Assembly (NCBI RefSeq): GCF_021431925.1
Contig: NZ_CP090371.1
Coordinates: 682,001 to 746,000 of the forward strand
DNA: 64,000 nucleotides
From: Halobaculum sp. CBA1158
Lineage (GTDB): Archaea > Halobacteriota > Halobacteria > Halobacteriales > Haloferacaceae
Reading direction: 5' to 3'
The notes beneath the pieces were generated by a model. The model did not search any database and was not told where the DNA came from. It saw only the letters and a list, made by a program, of their open reading frames with translations. Position 1 is the stretch's first letter, and every line of letters begins with the position of its first letter. Shown here piece after piece: positions 16,703-24,910 of this stretch. The position numbers and the translations under genes were made by a program.

Positions 16703-17347
16703 TCATTCGATCGCCGACAGTCGGTCGGAGATCGCTCCCGGCCGGGCGTCGAAGAACCGACCGCCGCACGCGGTCACGCCGCCGCCGACCTCGGGGTCCG
16801 AGCCGACGTGCGTCAGCCTCGCGGCGTCGACGCCGAGCGCGTCGGCGACGCGCTCGAACGCGCGGGGGTCGGGCGCTCGCCACCCGCAGGCGACGCTGGA
16901 GACGACGGCGTCGAAGTCGTCGCGCGCGAGGTCCGAACGGACGAGCACGCGTCCAACCAGCTCCGGCACCGCGCAGTTCGCGAACACGCCGACGGGACCC
17001 CGCTCCCCGGCGGCCGCGACGGCCTCGACCGCCCCCGCACGCGTCCGGACCGAGGGGTCGAAGGCGGCGACGACGGCCCTGCGGGCGGCGTTGCCGGGGG
17101 CGTCGACGCCGCGCGAGGCGAGCGCGCGGCTCACGTGCGCCGGCAGCGGCACCTCAGCGCCCGCGGGTGCGTCGACGTGGGTCTCGTCGTAGGCGTCGGC
17201 CCAGTCGTCCGGCACGGGGACGTCGCGGGCGCGTAGTTCCTCGCCGACGGCCCCCGCCGGGTCCGGCGGCAGGTCGGCCTCGACGAGCGTGTCGAACAGC
17301 GCGAACGAGGTGGCGGACACGAGCGCGAGTCGCCGGCGCGTCGCCAT
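16703..17347 (-). CDS. Degenerate HAD-superfamily protein (likely inactive)
   Basis: This 214-aa haloacid-dehalogenase fold protein has the usual motif positions, but the key residues are changed. Motif I reads SFALFDTLV, with Ala (GCG) where the nucleophilic Asp of SFDLFDTLV-type motifs should be. Motif II reads VFANCAVP. Motif III reads CGWRAPDPRAF, with Ala in place of the usual Lys of RKPDP. Motif IV reads HVGSDPEVGGG, with shifted acidic residues. The frame is intact and codon use is normal, so it is a maintained protein that probably lacks phosphatase activity. Related haloarchaeal proteins I recall keep the Asp. Confidence 0.75.
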   Translation of the reverse strand: MATRRRLALVSATSFALFDTLVEADLPPDPAGAVGEELRARDVPVPDDWADAYDETHVDAPAGAEVPLPAHVSRALASRGVDAPGNAARRAVVAAFDPSVRTRAGAVEAVAAAGERGPVGVFANCAVPELVGRVLVRSDLARDDFDAVVSSVACGWRAPDPRAFERVADALGVDAARLTHVGSDPEVGGGVTACGGRFFDARPGAISDRLSAIE

Positions 17348-17458
17348 CAAGGCCCCGGAAGCGGCCGTCGCGCGGATGCGCGTCCACGTCGGGGTCCAAA
17401 CTCTCGTCTCCCGCGTTCCCGCCCGGCCACGGGCATCGGGGACCGACTCCCGCCATTT

Positions 17459-17472
17459 AATATCGCGATATT
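17459..17472. repeat. 14-bp perfect palindrome AATATCGCGATATT
   Basis: The AT-rich perfect palindrome lies 112 nt upstream of the HAD gene start, in a GC-rich intergenic region. A 12-bp version occurs at 9416-9427. It could be a regulator site; no known family motif is assigned. Confidence 0.5.
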
Positions 17473-17562
17473 CGATTTATCGACCCGACGGCCGCTCGGC
17501 TCTGGACCGACGTCCGACGACGCGACGACCGCGAAAAATACGGACCGGGGCGGACCGGAGCG

Positions 17563-17865
17563 CTATCCGGCGCTCGGCAACACCAGGTTCGAGACGGACA
17601 CGTCGGGCGCGCTCGGCTCCGGCAGCGGGAGGTACGACTCCAGTCTGCGGTACTCGTAGGCGAGCGCGGGCAGCACCATCAGCCCGACCGTTCCCGCGAC
17701 GGCGACGTAGTCGCCGTACCGGAGGTTCACGGACGCGATGGCGAGCCACGTCGCGGTCCACCCGAGTACTGTGCTGGCTATGGCGACTTCGACCACCACG
17801 GTCACGGCGCTCGAGAGCCGGTCCTCGAGGATCGACCGTGCCTCGGCAGTCGATGTCTGTGTCAC
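17563..17865 (-). CDS. Hypothetical two-helix membrane protein
   Basis: This 100-aa protein has an acidic/polar N terminus (TQTSTAEARSILEDRL), a helix at about residues 20-45 and a second at about 50-68 (YVAVAGTVGLMVLPALAY). A short proline-rich C-terminal tail lies probably outside or at the membrane surface. The start is GTG at 17865. No family is recognised. It lies between the HAD gene and the M24 peptidase gene on the same strand but is separated from both. Confidence 0.55.
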   Translation of the reverse strand: MTQTSTAEARSILEDRLSSAVTVVVEVAIASTVLGWTATWLAIASVNLRYGDYVAVAGTVGLMVLPALAYEYRRLESYLPLPEPSAPDVSVSNLVLPSAG

Positions 17866-17952
17866 GTCCGGGCGGCGCTGTGTACCGTCCGACTGAAAAG
17901 CGTGGGGCGCGCTTTCGGCGTTGAAAACGCTCCGGAAAATCCCCCCGCGAGG

Positions 17953-19137
17953 CTATCGGACGATGTTCGACTCCAGGTCCCGCGGGAAGTAGGTGAGCCA
18001 CTCGGTCCCGTTCTCGGTGATCGCGATGGTGTCTGAGTGGCGGTAGCCGTACTCGTCGGTGTAGATCCCGGGCTCGATGGTGTAGATCTGCCCCGGAGCC
18101 ATGACGGCGTCGCCCTCGTCGACGTGGTCGTAGTCGTCCCAGCCGCGGTCGATGTACGGCGGCTCGTGGCCCCCGAGGCCGATGTTGTGGCCGACGTGGT
18201 GCTGGGCGGTGTCCTCGATCCCCTGCTCGAGGAAGTAGTCGCGGACCGCTTCGTCGACGCCGGCGATGGACTGGCCGGGGCCGAGCGCGTCGATCGCGAT
18301 GTCCTGGGCCTCCAGCATCAACTCGAAGTAGTGGACCTGCTCGTCGCTGGGCTCCCCGACGAACATCGTGCGCTCCAGCTCCGAGTGGTAGCCGTCGACG
18401 TTCGCGGACGCGCCCGTGATCAACACGTCGCCCTCCGAGAGCCGTTCGTTGGGGGTGTGGCCGTGCGGGAGGGCGGTCTCTTCGCCGGAGATGTAGCCGG
18501 CGTGTACGGGGCCGGACCCCCGGGTCCGGACGGCGTAGCGATCGCCGAGCGTGTCGAGCATCGCGCGGGAGGCGTCGGTCGTCGCCTTCTGGCTCACCGT
18601 CACGGGGTGGGCCCCGACCTCGGTGTAGTCGGCGAGGTAGCGGTGTGCGAGGTTCGCCCACTTGGCCGACTCGCGCACGAGGTCGACCTCGGCGTCGGTC
18701 TTCTCCCAGCGCATGCGGTCGACCCACGACTGGTCTTCCACGTCGACGAACTCCGAGAGCGCGGGGCCCTCGTACCCCATCACGCCGGGCGCGCCGTCGG
18801 CGTCGGAGACGACCGACTCGACGCCCATGCCCGCCAGCATCTCGGCGGCCGTCTCGACGGGGGTACCCTGCGGGTAGTCGAAGTACGGGTGGACGGCGTC
18901 GATCCGGGGGTTCGGCTCGACGCGCTCGACCTCCAGGCGGGGGACCGTGATCTCCATGCCGTCCTGCGTGACCGCGAGGACGACCGGGCGCTCGGTCTGG
19001 ATGTGGTGAAAGCCCGAGAGATACTCGATACTGGTCGCGTCGAAGAACGTCGCGGCGTCGGCACCGGTGTCCGCGAGTCGCCCGCGAACCTCCGCGAGCC
19101 GCGCGTCGAACTCCGATTCGGGGAGTCTGGTCGCCAT
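17953..19137 (-). CDS. M24 metallopeptidase, Xaa-Pro aminopeptidase type
   Basis: This 394-aa creatinase/aminopeptidase-P fold protein has an N-terminal creatinase-like domain to about residue 140. The pita-bread domain carries the metal and substrate residues: HGHTPNERL, DVLITGASANVDGYHSE, HHVGHNIGLGGHEPP and YTIEPGIYTDEYGYR. The usual second metal Asp appears to be in the NVDGY region, and one ligand Asp seems replaced by Ala/Ser in ITGASANV, so metal binding may be non-standard. The start is ATG at 19137; the frame upstream is unlikely to be used. It would cleave N-terminal residues before proline in cytoplasmic peptides. A second M24 gene lies at the window's right edge. Confidence 0.88.
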   Translation of the reverse strand: MATRLPESEFDARLAEVRGRLADTGADAATFFDATSIEYLSGFHHIQTERPVVLAVTQDGMEITVPRLEVERVEPNPRIDAVHPYFDYPQGTPVETAAEMLAGMGVESVVSDADGAPGVMGYEGPALSEFVDVEDQSWVDRMRWEKTDAEVDLVRESAKWANLAHRYLADYTEVGAHPVTVSQKATTDASRAMLDTLGDRYAVRTRGSGPVHAGYISGEETALPHGHTPNERLSEGDVLITGASANVDGYHSELERTMFVGEPSDEQVHYFELMLEAQDIAIDALGPGQSIAGVDEAVRDYFLEQGIEDTAQHHVGHNIGLGGHEPPYIDRGWDDYDHVDEGDAVMAPGQIYTIEPGIYTDEYGYRHSDTIAITENGTEWLTYFPRDLESNIVR

Positions 19138-19265
19138 ACGCGCCACCTTCGCCGCTCGCGGGATAAGCCCAGGGGAAGCGGCTCGGGGTGCAGTCACGTC
19201 CGTCGGTTCCGAGAGTAAACGGAATACCGCGATACGAAATCGCGTCGGCGACGCACGGACGCCCG

Positions 19266-20321
19266 TCAGTCGGAACTCACGGCGGCTTCCTTCTCTCCGG
19301 CCTCGATGCTCCCCACCTCGGGCGCGTCGTCGTCGCCGCGAGCCTCACGGAGCTTTCCGACCGCGACGGCGACGACGTAGATCGCGACGGCGACGAGGAC
19401 GATGACGCCCCCGGCGGTCGCCTCGCCGTAGTAGGAGAGACCGATGCCGAGCAGGACCGCCAGTTCGGCGAGCACCACGGAGATCAGCAGCGACCCGGTG
19501 AAGCTGCGCGACACCTGCGAGGCCCCCGCGACGGGGACGACGAGCATCGCCGCGACGAGGATGACGCCCATGATCTGCATCGCGCCGACGACGACCAGCG
19601 CGGTGAGCATCACCATCACGCGGTTGTACCAGTCTACTGGAATGCCCGACACCTCGGCCGCCGTCTCGTCGAAGGTGACGTACAGCAGTTGGTTGCGCGT
19701 GAGCGCGACCGTGGCGACGATGATCCCGAACAGCACCAGCAGGATCGCGGCGTTCTCCGCGGAGACCGTCGAGAGGTTCCCGAAGAGGTACTGGTTGATG
19801 CCGACGGCGAGCCCGCCGGCGTTGAGGCTGATCAACACCGTCCCGAGCGCGAACCCGGTCGAGAGCACGATCGCCATCGACACGTCGTTGTACGCGTCGG
19901 TCACCTCGGAGATCACCTCGATCAGCAGTGCGGCGATCACCGCGACGACCACGGCGGTGAGGTACGGGGAGACGCCGACGCTGAACACGCCGTTGAGGAA
20001 CAGGCCGACGGCGACGCCGGCGAAGGCGGTGTGGGCGAGCGCGTCGCCGATGAGCGCCAGCTGGCGGTGGACGAGGAAGGTGCCGATGAGCGGTGCCATC
20101 ACGCCGATACAGAGCCCGACGAGGATCGCGCGGTGCATGAATCCGTACTGGAGCAGCTCGATCCCCGTGGCGTCGCCGAGCGCGCCCAACAGGAGCGACC
20201 ACAGGTCGAGGAGGGTATAGATGGGCGCGAGCACGGGATCGAGCGGGCTCCCCTCGGACTGGAGGGTCGGCGTCGCGAGCGCGGAGACCGCGCCGGTCGA
20301 GAGTCCGGCGGCCACGGTCAT
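19266..20321 (-). CDS. Metal ABC transporter permease (ZnuB/MntB type)
   Basis: This 351-aa permease has about eight or nine helices and the ABC-3 family layout, including GVAVGLFLNGVFSVG, LIGDALAHTAFAGVA and the LVAAMLVVPVAGASQ end-region motif. It transports Zn2+ or Mn2+ delivered by the binding protein encoded two genes upstream. It is the last gene of a three-gene operon: its ATG overlaps the ATPase stop by 4 nt. The long N-terminal part before the usual first helix adds about 40 residues. Confidence 0.92.
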   Translation of the reverse strand: MTVAAGLSTGAVSALATPTLQSEGSPLDPVLAPIYTLLDLWSLLLGALGDATGIELLQYGFMHRAILVGLCIGVMAPLIGTFLVHRQLALIGDALAHTAFAGVAVGLFLNGVFSVGVSPYLTAVVVAVIAALLIEVISEVTDAYNDVSMAIVLSTGFALGTVLISLNAGGLAVGINQYLFGNLSTVSAENAAILLVLFGIIVATVALTRNQLLYVTFDETAAEVSGIPVDWYNRVMVMLTALVVVGAMQIMGVILVAAMLVVPVAGASQVSRSFTGSLLISVVLAELAVLLGIGLSYYGEATAGGVIVLVAVAIYVVAVAVGKLREARGDDDAPEVGSIEAGEKEAAVSSD

Positions 20322-21130
20322 CGGTCGTCCCCGCCGAGGCCGACGGCGGTGCCGAACGCCCGCGCGAGCGCGTCGCTCTCGACGAACTCGTCGGTCGGGC
20401 CGTCGAAGTACACCTCGCGGTTCAAGCAGACCACGCGCTCGGCGTGGTCGACGACGGCACCGAGGTCGTGCTCGATGAGGAGCACGGTGATGCCGTCGTC
20501 GTTGAGCGCCTCCAGGAGGTCGTAGAACGCCTCGACGGACTCGGCGTCGACGCCGACGGTCGGCTCGTCGAGCACGAGCAGGTCCGCCTCGCTCGCGAGC
20601 GCCCGGGCGATGAAGGCGCGCTGGCGCTGTCCCCCCGAGAGCTTCGTGATCCGGCGGTCGGCGAAGTCGCTCATCCCGACTGTCGCGAGCGCCTCGTCGA
20701 CGATCCGCCAGTCCTCGGCCGACAGCAAGCCGAAGCCGACGTGGGGGAACCGACCCATCTTCACCACCTCGCGGACGGTGATCGGCATCTCCTTGGCCGC
20801 GCTGGCGTGCTGGGAGACGTACCCGACGCGCTCGCCGTCGTCGAAGCGGTGGGCCGGCTCGCCGAACAGGCGCGTCTCGCCCACGTCGGGGCGAAGCAGG
20901 CCGAGCATGAGCTTCATCAGCGTCGACTTCCCCGAGCCGTTCGGGCCGACGACGGCGACGTACTCGCCCGCGGCGATGTCGAGGCTCACGTCCTCGACGA
21001 CCGGCGTCGCCGTGTAGCCGAACGTCACGTCCGACAGGGAGATCACGTCGTCGTCGGTCGACCGGGTCGCCCCGTTGTCCGCGGGGTCGGCGGCGCTCGT
21101 GGACTCGGCCGTCGCGTCGGCGCGGCTCAT
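20318..21130 (-). CDS. Metal ABC transporter ATP-binding protein (ZnuC/MntA type)
   Basis: This 270-aa ATPase has Walker A GPNGSGKST, signature LSGGQRQRA and Walker B LLVLDEPTVGVDAES. ISLSDVTFGYTATPVVEDVSL is the typical entry strand. It has a Ser/Thr/Asp-rich leader of about 25 residues. The start overlaps the stop of the binding-protein gene (ATGA) and its stop overlaps the permease start, so all three subunits are coupled. The ATPase works on the cytoplasmic face as a dimer. Confidence 0.93.
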   Translation of the reverse strand: MSRADATAESTSAADPADNGATRSTDDDVISLSDVTFGYTATPVVEDVSLDIAAGEYVAVVGPNGSGKSTLMKLMLGLLRPDVGETRLFGEPAHRFDDGERVGYVSQHASAAKEMPITVREVVKMGRFPHVGFGLLSAEDWRIVDEALATVGMSDFADRRITKLSGGQRQRAFIARALASEADLLVLDEPTVGVDAESVEAFYDLLEALNDDGITVLLIEHDLGAVVDHAERVVCLNREVYFDGPTDEFVESDALARAFGTAVGLGGDDR

Positions 21131-22212
21131 TCGAAGTTCCTCCACTCGTCGTTCCAGCCGTCGTATCCGGCCTCCTCGGGGGGCGTGTTGCCGAGGACGA
21201 CCTCGAAGGTGGGCATGTTGATGTTGTACGCGATCTCCTCGTAGCCCCAGTCGTTCTCGACCCAGTCCTCGCGCACGCCCGCGTACGGCGTCACGGGGTA
21301 GTACGCCTCCACGTCGGTCTCGGCGATGAGCTGTTTCGCGGGCCGGCGCGTCTCGAAGACGCCCGCCCCGATGTAGCGGATGTCGTTCTCGTCGATGACG
21401 CGCTTGGCCTCGGTGATGTCCGAGGGCTTCACGTCGCCGCTTGCGGCGAGGTTGACGACGAGCGGTCGCATCTGGACGCCGTAGCGGTCTGCGATGTACT
21501 GGAAGGCGTTGTGCGCGGCCAGTTGAACCACGTCGCGCTCGGCAGCGTCGAAGATCGCCTCGTAGTCGGCGTCGATGCGATCCAGTACCTCCTTGTACGA
21601 CGCCGCGTTGTCGCGGAGCGCGTCCTCGTGGGCGGGCGCGAGTTCGACCAGCCCCTCGACGATGTTGTCGACCGCGACCTTCGCCCGCCGGGGATCGAGC
21701 CAGAAGTGCGGGTCCCGCCCACGGCCCTCGCCGACGCCCTCCTCGTCGCGGTCGAGGGTGTCCGCGAGGGGAACGAGATCGACGCCCTCGCGGACGTTGA
21801 TCAGCTGCGTGTCCACGTCGTCGTCCTTCAGCGTCTGGATGGCGCGGTCGGCCCACGGCTGGAAGTCCTCGCCGACGTGGATGAACGCGTCTGCGTCGAC
21901 GATCTGTCTGGTGATGGTCGCGTTCGGCTCCCAGCCGTGGCCGTGCAGGCCGGTCGGCACGAGGTTTCGAACGGTGATCGGCGTGTCGTCGGCGATCTCC
22001 CTGGCGAAGTCGTAGAAGCTGAAGAACGACGCCACAGCGACCGGTCCGTCCGCTCCGTCGTCGGTTCCCGATCCGGCGTCTCCCCCGCGGCCGCTCCCGG
22101 CCGCACCGCCGAGACACCCGGCAGATCCGGACGCGAGCAGGGCCGTCCCGCCCGCGAGGAACCGGCGTCTGGTCGGTCTCGGCGAACCCGTCGGGTCACG
22201 TGCGTCGGTCAT
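21127..22212 (-). CDS. Metal-binding lipoprotein of a Zn/Mn ABC importer
   Basis: This 361-aa cluster A-I solute-binding protein has a twin-arginine signal with TRRRFLAGG (about residues 14-22), followed by a lipobox ending at Cys33 (GSAGC). This suits haloarchaeal Tat export and lipid anchoring. Expected metal ligands are the His residues in LHGHGWEPN, DPHFWLDP and AAHNAFQYI, plus a late acidic residue. It delivers Zn2+ or Mn2+ to the permease. It is the first gene of the operon. A CTATATCC-like TATA box lies about 26-34 nt before the start. Confidence 0.93.
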   Translation of the reverse strand: MTDARDPTGSPRPTRRRFLAGGTALLASGSAGCLGGAAGSGRGGDAGSGTDDGADGPVAVASFFSFYDFAREIADDTPITVRNLVPTGLHGHGWEPNATITRQIVDADAFIHVGEDFQPWADRAIQTLKDDDVDTQLINVREGVDLVPLADTLDRDEEGVGEGRGRDPHFWLDPRRAKVAVDNIVEGLVELAPAHEDALRDNAASYKEVLDRIDADYEAIFDAAERDVVQLAAHNAFQYIADRYGVQMRPLVVNLAASGDVKPSDITEAKRVIDENDIRYIGAGVFETRRPAKQLIAETDVEAYYPVTPYAGVREDWVENDWGYEEIAYNINMPTFEVVLGNTPPEEAGYDGWNDEWRNFE

Positions 22213-22264
22213 ACGTACTCGAAGAAGAATCCCCGAAGGATATAGTTGTATCGAACAAAGCTCT

Positions 22265-22284
22265 AGATTAGACTATTCTAATCT
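22265..22284. promoter_or_regulatory. Palindromic operator candidate for the metal importer operon
   Basis: AGATTAGA-CTAT-TCTAATCT is a perfect 8-bp inverted repeat with a 4-bp spacer. It lies about 20 bp upstream of the probable TATA box of the Zn/Mn importer, in the AT-rich part of the gap. DtxR/MntR/SirR-family metal regulators bind such TTAG/CTAA-type dyads. The regulator gene is not in the window, so the assignment is an inference. Confidence 0.6.
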
Positions 22285-22460
22285 TTGGTGCTACGTGTCG
22301 TCCGGGCGCGGTTCCGGTTCACGTCTCGATGCCGTGTAAGACGGCCGTGCCTCGGCGGGCGGGCGACCGCAAGAGGGAGGCGGCCCTCGGTCGGTCGGTG
22401 TGAGTCACGCGTCGGACATCGGGGATACATTAATATGGGCGGTGTCGTAAACGGAGGGTG

Positions 22461-23135
22461 ATGAGCAAGATCACCTTCCGCGCGGACTCGGACCTCGTGG
22501 ACCGCCTCGACGAGTTCGAGGCGTCCAAGAGCGAGGTCATGCGGGAGGCGCTCCGCGCGTATCTCGACGACGCGGAGCGGCGGGACGCGGTCGGCTCGGG
22601 ATCCGACGGTGTCGCCGAGGAGCGCTCTCCGCTGGACGACGCGTTAGCGGCCCGCGTCGACGAACTGGTGACCGCGCGCCTCGACGAGGAGTTCGGGACC
22701 CGGCGCGGTGATCGCGGCGGTTACGCGGACCGAGGGCGTCCCTCCCGAACCCCTCGCGTCGCCGATACCGTTCCGTCGGTGGACCTCACCGTGAACGTCG
22801 ACGGCGTCGGGGCCGGAGTCGACGGACCCGCAGACGGAGACGAAACGACAGCCACAGCCCCGAACGCGCCCGCGACGACGGCGAACGACGGATCGCGTTC
22901 GGAGACTGACCGGGAGACGGAGGCGGCCGCGGGAACCGCGTCGGACGCGGACTCACGAAGCTGCGCGCAGTGCGGAGAGGACGTGTCCGACGACCACGTC
23001 TTCTGCCCGAACTGCGGGGAGAAGGCGACCCGGCGGCTGTTCTGCGAGTGCGGGGACGAGGTTCGTTCCGACTGGGGGTTCTGTCCGGGATGCGGTCGAC
23101 GGACGCCGACTGCCGACGTGCTCGACGCGCCGTAA
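22461..23135 (+). CDS. cdrL: CdrL: ribbon-helix-helix protein with C-terminal zinc ribbons
   Basis: This 224-aa protein has an N-terminal ribbon-helix-helix DNA-binding unit (SKITFRADSDLVDRL, SKSEVMREALRAYL, about residues 2-36) and an acidic/Ala/Thr linker. The C-terminal double zinc ribbon has CAQC, CPNC, CECG and CPGC. Gene order with cdrS and ftsZ2 and the domain set match CdrL of Haloferax and Halobacterium, a regulator of the cdrS-ftsZ2 promoter. A GGAGG stretch directly precedes the start; ATG at 22461 is preferred to the GTG one codon before. Its stop codon lies inside one of the GTAAGAC motifs. Confidence 0.85.
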   Translation: MSKITFRADSDLVDRLDEFEASKSEVMREALRAYLDDAERRDAVGSGSDGVAEERSPLDDALAARVDELVTARLDEEFGTRRGDRGGYADRGRPSRTPRVADTVPSVDLTVNVDGVGAGVDGPADGDETTATAPNAPATTANDGSRSETDRETEAAAGTASDADSRSCAQCGEDVSDDHVFCPNCGEKATRRLFCECGDEVRSDWGFCPGCGRRTPTADVLDAP

Positions 23136-23171
23136 GACGCCGCGCCGGTTTGCCGGGGACTGACACCGGAT

Positions 23172-23338
23172 GTAAGACAACTTGGCGGTATCGGTCATAC
23201 AACCGCCGGTAACTTTATATATAATCGGTATGTTGGTAGGGGTGCGTAAGACGGCATGTCTTACGACTCGGTCGGTCGGGGCGGGGAAACTCCGGCCGCT
23301 GGTCGTGAGGACACGTGTGATCGTGTCTGTCGTCTTAC
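23172..23338 (+). promoter_or_regulatory. cdrS-ftsZ2 promoter with GTAAGAC motifs
   Basis: A TTTATATATAA TATA box at 23214-23224 predicts a start near 23247. This is within a perfect 8-bp inverted repeat CGTAAGAC-GGCAT-GTCTTACG at 23245-23265. Further single motifs are at 23172-23178 (upstream) and 23332-23338 (inverted, in the leader). The leader to the cdrS ATG would be about 110 nt, long for this genome. The layout fits autorepression by the ribbon-helix-helix proteins CdrL and/or CdrS. Confidence 0.65.
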
Positions 23339-23355
23339 CGGGGGAATGCAAGAAT

Positions 23356-23547
23356 ATGGAGCGTGTGACACTACGAATCCCGAAACAGCAGATCGAGGAG
23401 GTCGAACAGATGGTCGAGACGGGGGAGTTCCCGAATCGCAGCGAGGCGATTCGCTCCGCCGTCCGCGACATGCTCAACGAGCAGGCTGACGCCTCCGGTG
23501 AGCGGACGCGCGGCGAGCGCAGTAAGCGCAGCTGGGCGAAGGTGTAA
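23356..23547 (+). CDS. cdrS: CdrS: small ribbon-helix-helix regulator of cell division
   Basis: This 63-aa protein is almost only a ribbon-helix-helix fold ([19 protein letters not shown], then [16 protein letters not shown], residues 2-45) with a short basic tail. In Halobacterium salinarum the orthologue CdrS controls ftsZ2 and cell division. Here it ends 1 nt before the ftsZ2 ATG, so both are on one transcript. The ATG at 23356 is chosen because the fold begins there; the frame upstream runs through the leader and promoter. Confidence 0.92.
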   Translation: MERVTLRIPKQQIEEVEQMVETGEFPNRSEAIRSAVRDMLNEQADASGERTRGERSKRSWAKV

Positions 23548-23548
23548 C

Positions 23549-24766
23549 ATGCAGGACATCGTCCAGGACGCCCTCGCGAACGCGGAGGCGGAGCAGCGGA
23601 GCATGGACGCCGGCGGCGACGACGACGAGTTCGGGGAGCCCCGGATCGTCATCGTCGGCGCGGGTGGTGCCGGCAACAACACCATCAACCGACTGTACAA
23701 CATCGGCGTCGACGGCGCGGAGACCGTCGCGATCAACACCGACAAGCAGCACCTCAAGATGATCGAGGCCGACACGAAGATCCTCGTCGGCAAGTCCCTG
23801 ACCAACGGGCTCGGCGCGGGCGGCGACCCCTCGATGGGCGAGCGCGCCACCGAGATGGCCCAGGGAACGATCAAGGAGGTGCTCGGCGACGCGGACCTGG
23901 TGTTCGTGACCGCCGGCATGGGCGGTGGAACGGGCACCGGCGCGGCCCCGGTCGTCTCGAAGATCGCCAAAGAGCAGGGCGCGATCGTCGTCGGCATGGT
24001 GTCGACGCCGTTCAACGTCGAGCGCGCCCGCACCGTCAAAGCCGAGGAGGGGCTCGAGGAGCTCCGCAACGAGGCCGACTCGATCATCGTTCTGGACAAC
24101 AACCGCCTGCTCGATTACGTCCCGAACCTCCCGATCGGCAAGGCGTTCTCGGTGATGGACCAGATCATCGCCGAGACGGTGAAAGGGATCTCCGAGACCA
24201 TCACCCAGCCGTCCCTGATCAATCTGGACTACGCGGACATGTCCACGATCATGAACCAGGGCGGCGTCGCTGTGATGCTCGTCGGCGAGACCCAGGACAA
24301 GAACAAGACCCAGGAGGTGGTCAACGACGCGATGAACCACCCCCTGCTCGACGTGGACTACCGCGGCGCGTCCGGCGGGCTGGTCCACATCACCGGCGGT
24401 CCCGACCTCACGCTGAAGGAGGCCGAGGGAATCGCCGACAACATCACCGAGCGCCTCGAGGCGAGCGCGAACGTGATCTGGGGCGCGCGCATCCAGGAGG
24501 AGTACAAGGGGAAGGTCCGCGTCATGGCGATCATGACCGGCGTCCAGAGCGCGCAGGTGCTCGGTCCGAGCACGCAGAAGCAGGCCGACAAGTCGCGCCA
24601 GAGCATCGAGGGCGGCCAGGCGTCCGAACTCGACTTCGACGCGAAGTCGAACGCCGAGGCCGCCGCAAACGGCGGAAACGGTGGGAACCAGGAGGCGGCC
24701 TGGCAGTCCGACGGCGGCCGCGACTCCCGCAACGAGCGGAACAACGGCCTCGACGTCATCCGCTGA
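23549..24766 (+). CDS. ftsZ2: Cell division GTPase FtsZ2
   Basis: This 405-aa tubulin/FtsZ homologue polymerises at mid-cell and drives constriction. An acidic N-terminal leader (about 30 residues) precedes the GTPase domain with [15 protein letters not shown]. The tubulin signature GGGTGTG is at about residues 125-131, and the T7-loop-like [11 protein letters not shown] is in the C-terminal domain. A Gln/Asn/Gly-rich tail ends in RNNGLDVIR, a likely partner-binding peptide. In Haloferax volcanii FtsZ2 acts in constriction and FtsZ1 in assembly of the division machine; the gene order with cdrS identifies this as FtsZ2. Confidence 0.96.
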   Translation: MQDIVQDALANAEAEQRSMDAGGDDDEFGEPRIVIVGAGGAGNNTINRLYNIGVDGAETVAINTDKQHLKMIEADTKILVGKSLTNGLGAGGDPSMGERATEMAQGTIKEVLGDADLVFVTAGMGGGTGTGAAPVVSKIAKEQGAIVVGMVSTPFNVERARTVKAEEGLEELRNEADSIIVLDNNRLLDYVPNLPIGKAFSVMDQIIAETVKGISETITQPSLINLDYADMSTIMNQGGVAVMLVGETQDKNKTQEVVNDAMNHPLLDVDYRGASGGLVHITGGPDLTLKEAEGIADNITERLEASANVIWGARIQEEYKGKVRVMAIMTGVQSAQVLGPSTQKQADKSRQSIEGGQASELDFDAKSNAEAAANGGNGGNQEAAWQSDGGRDSRNERNNGLDVIR

Positions 24767-24910
24767 GGGCCGGTCGCTCCTCGCGGACCCGGCGTCGACG
24801 CGGTCCCCGCGCCCCCCGGTACGGCGCGGTACGGTTCTCTCGATTTCTCGCGCCCACAGCGTCGCGACGGAGGTCGGCGTTTACGTGCGCTGACTCCCCG
24901 AGAAGCGCGT

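Noticed and set aside
23182-23355. Longer CdrS with an upstream start
   Set aside because: The extension crosses the TATA box, the palindrome and the leader; CdrS homologues begin directly at the ribbon strand.
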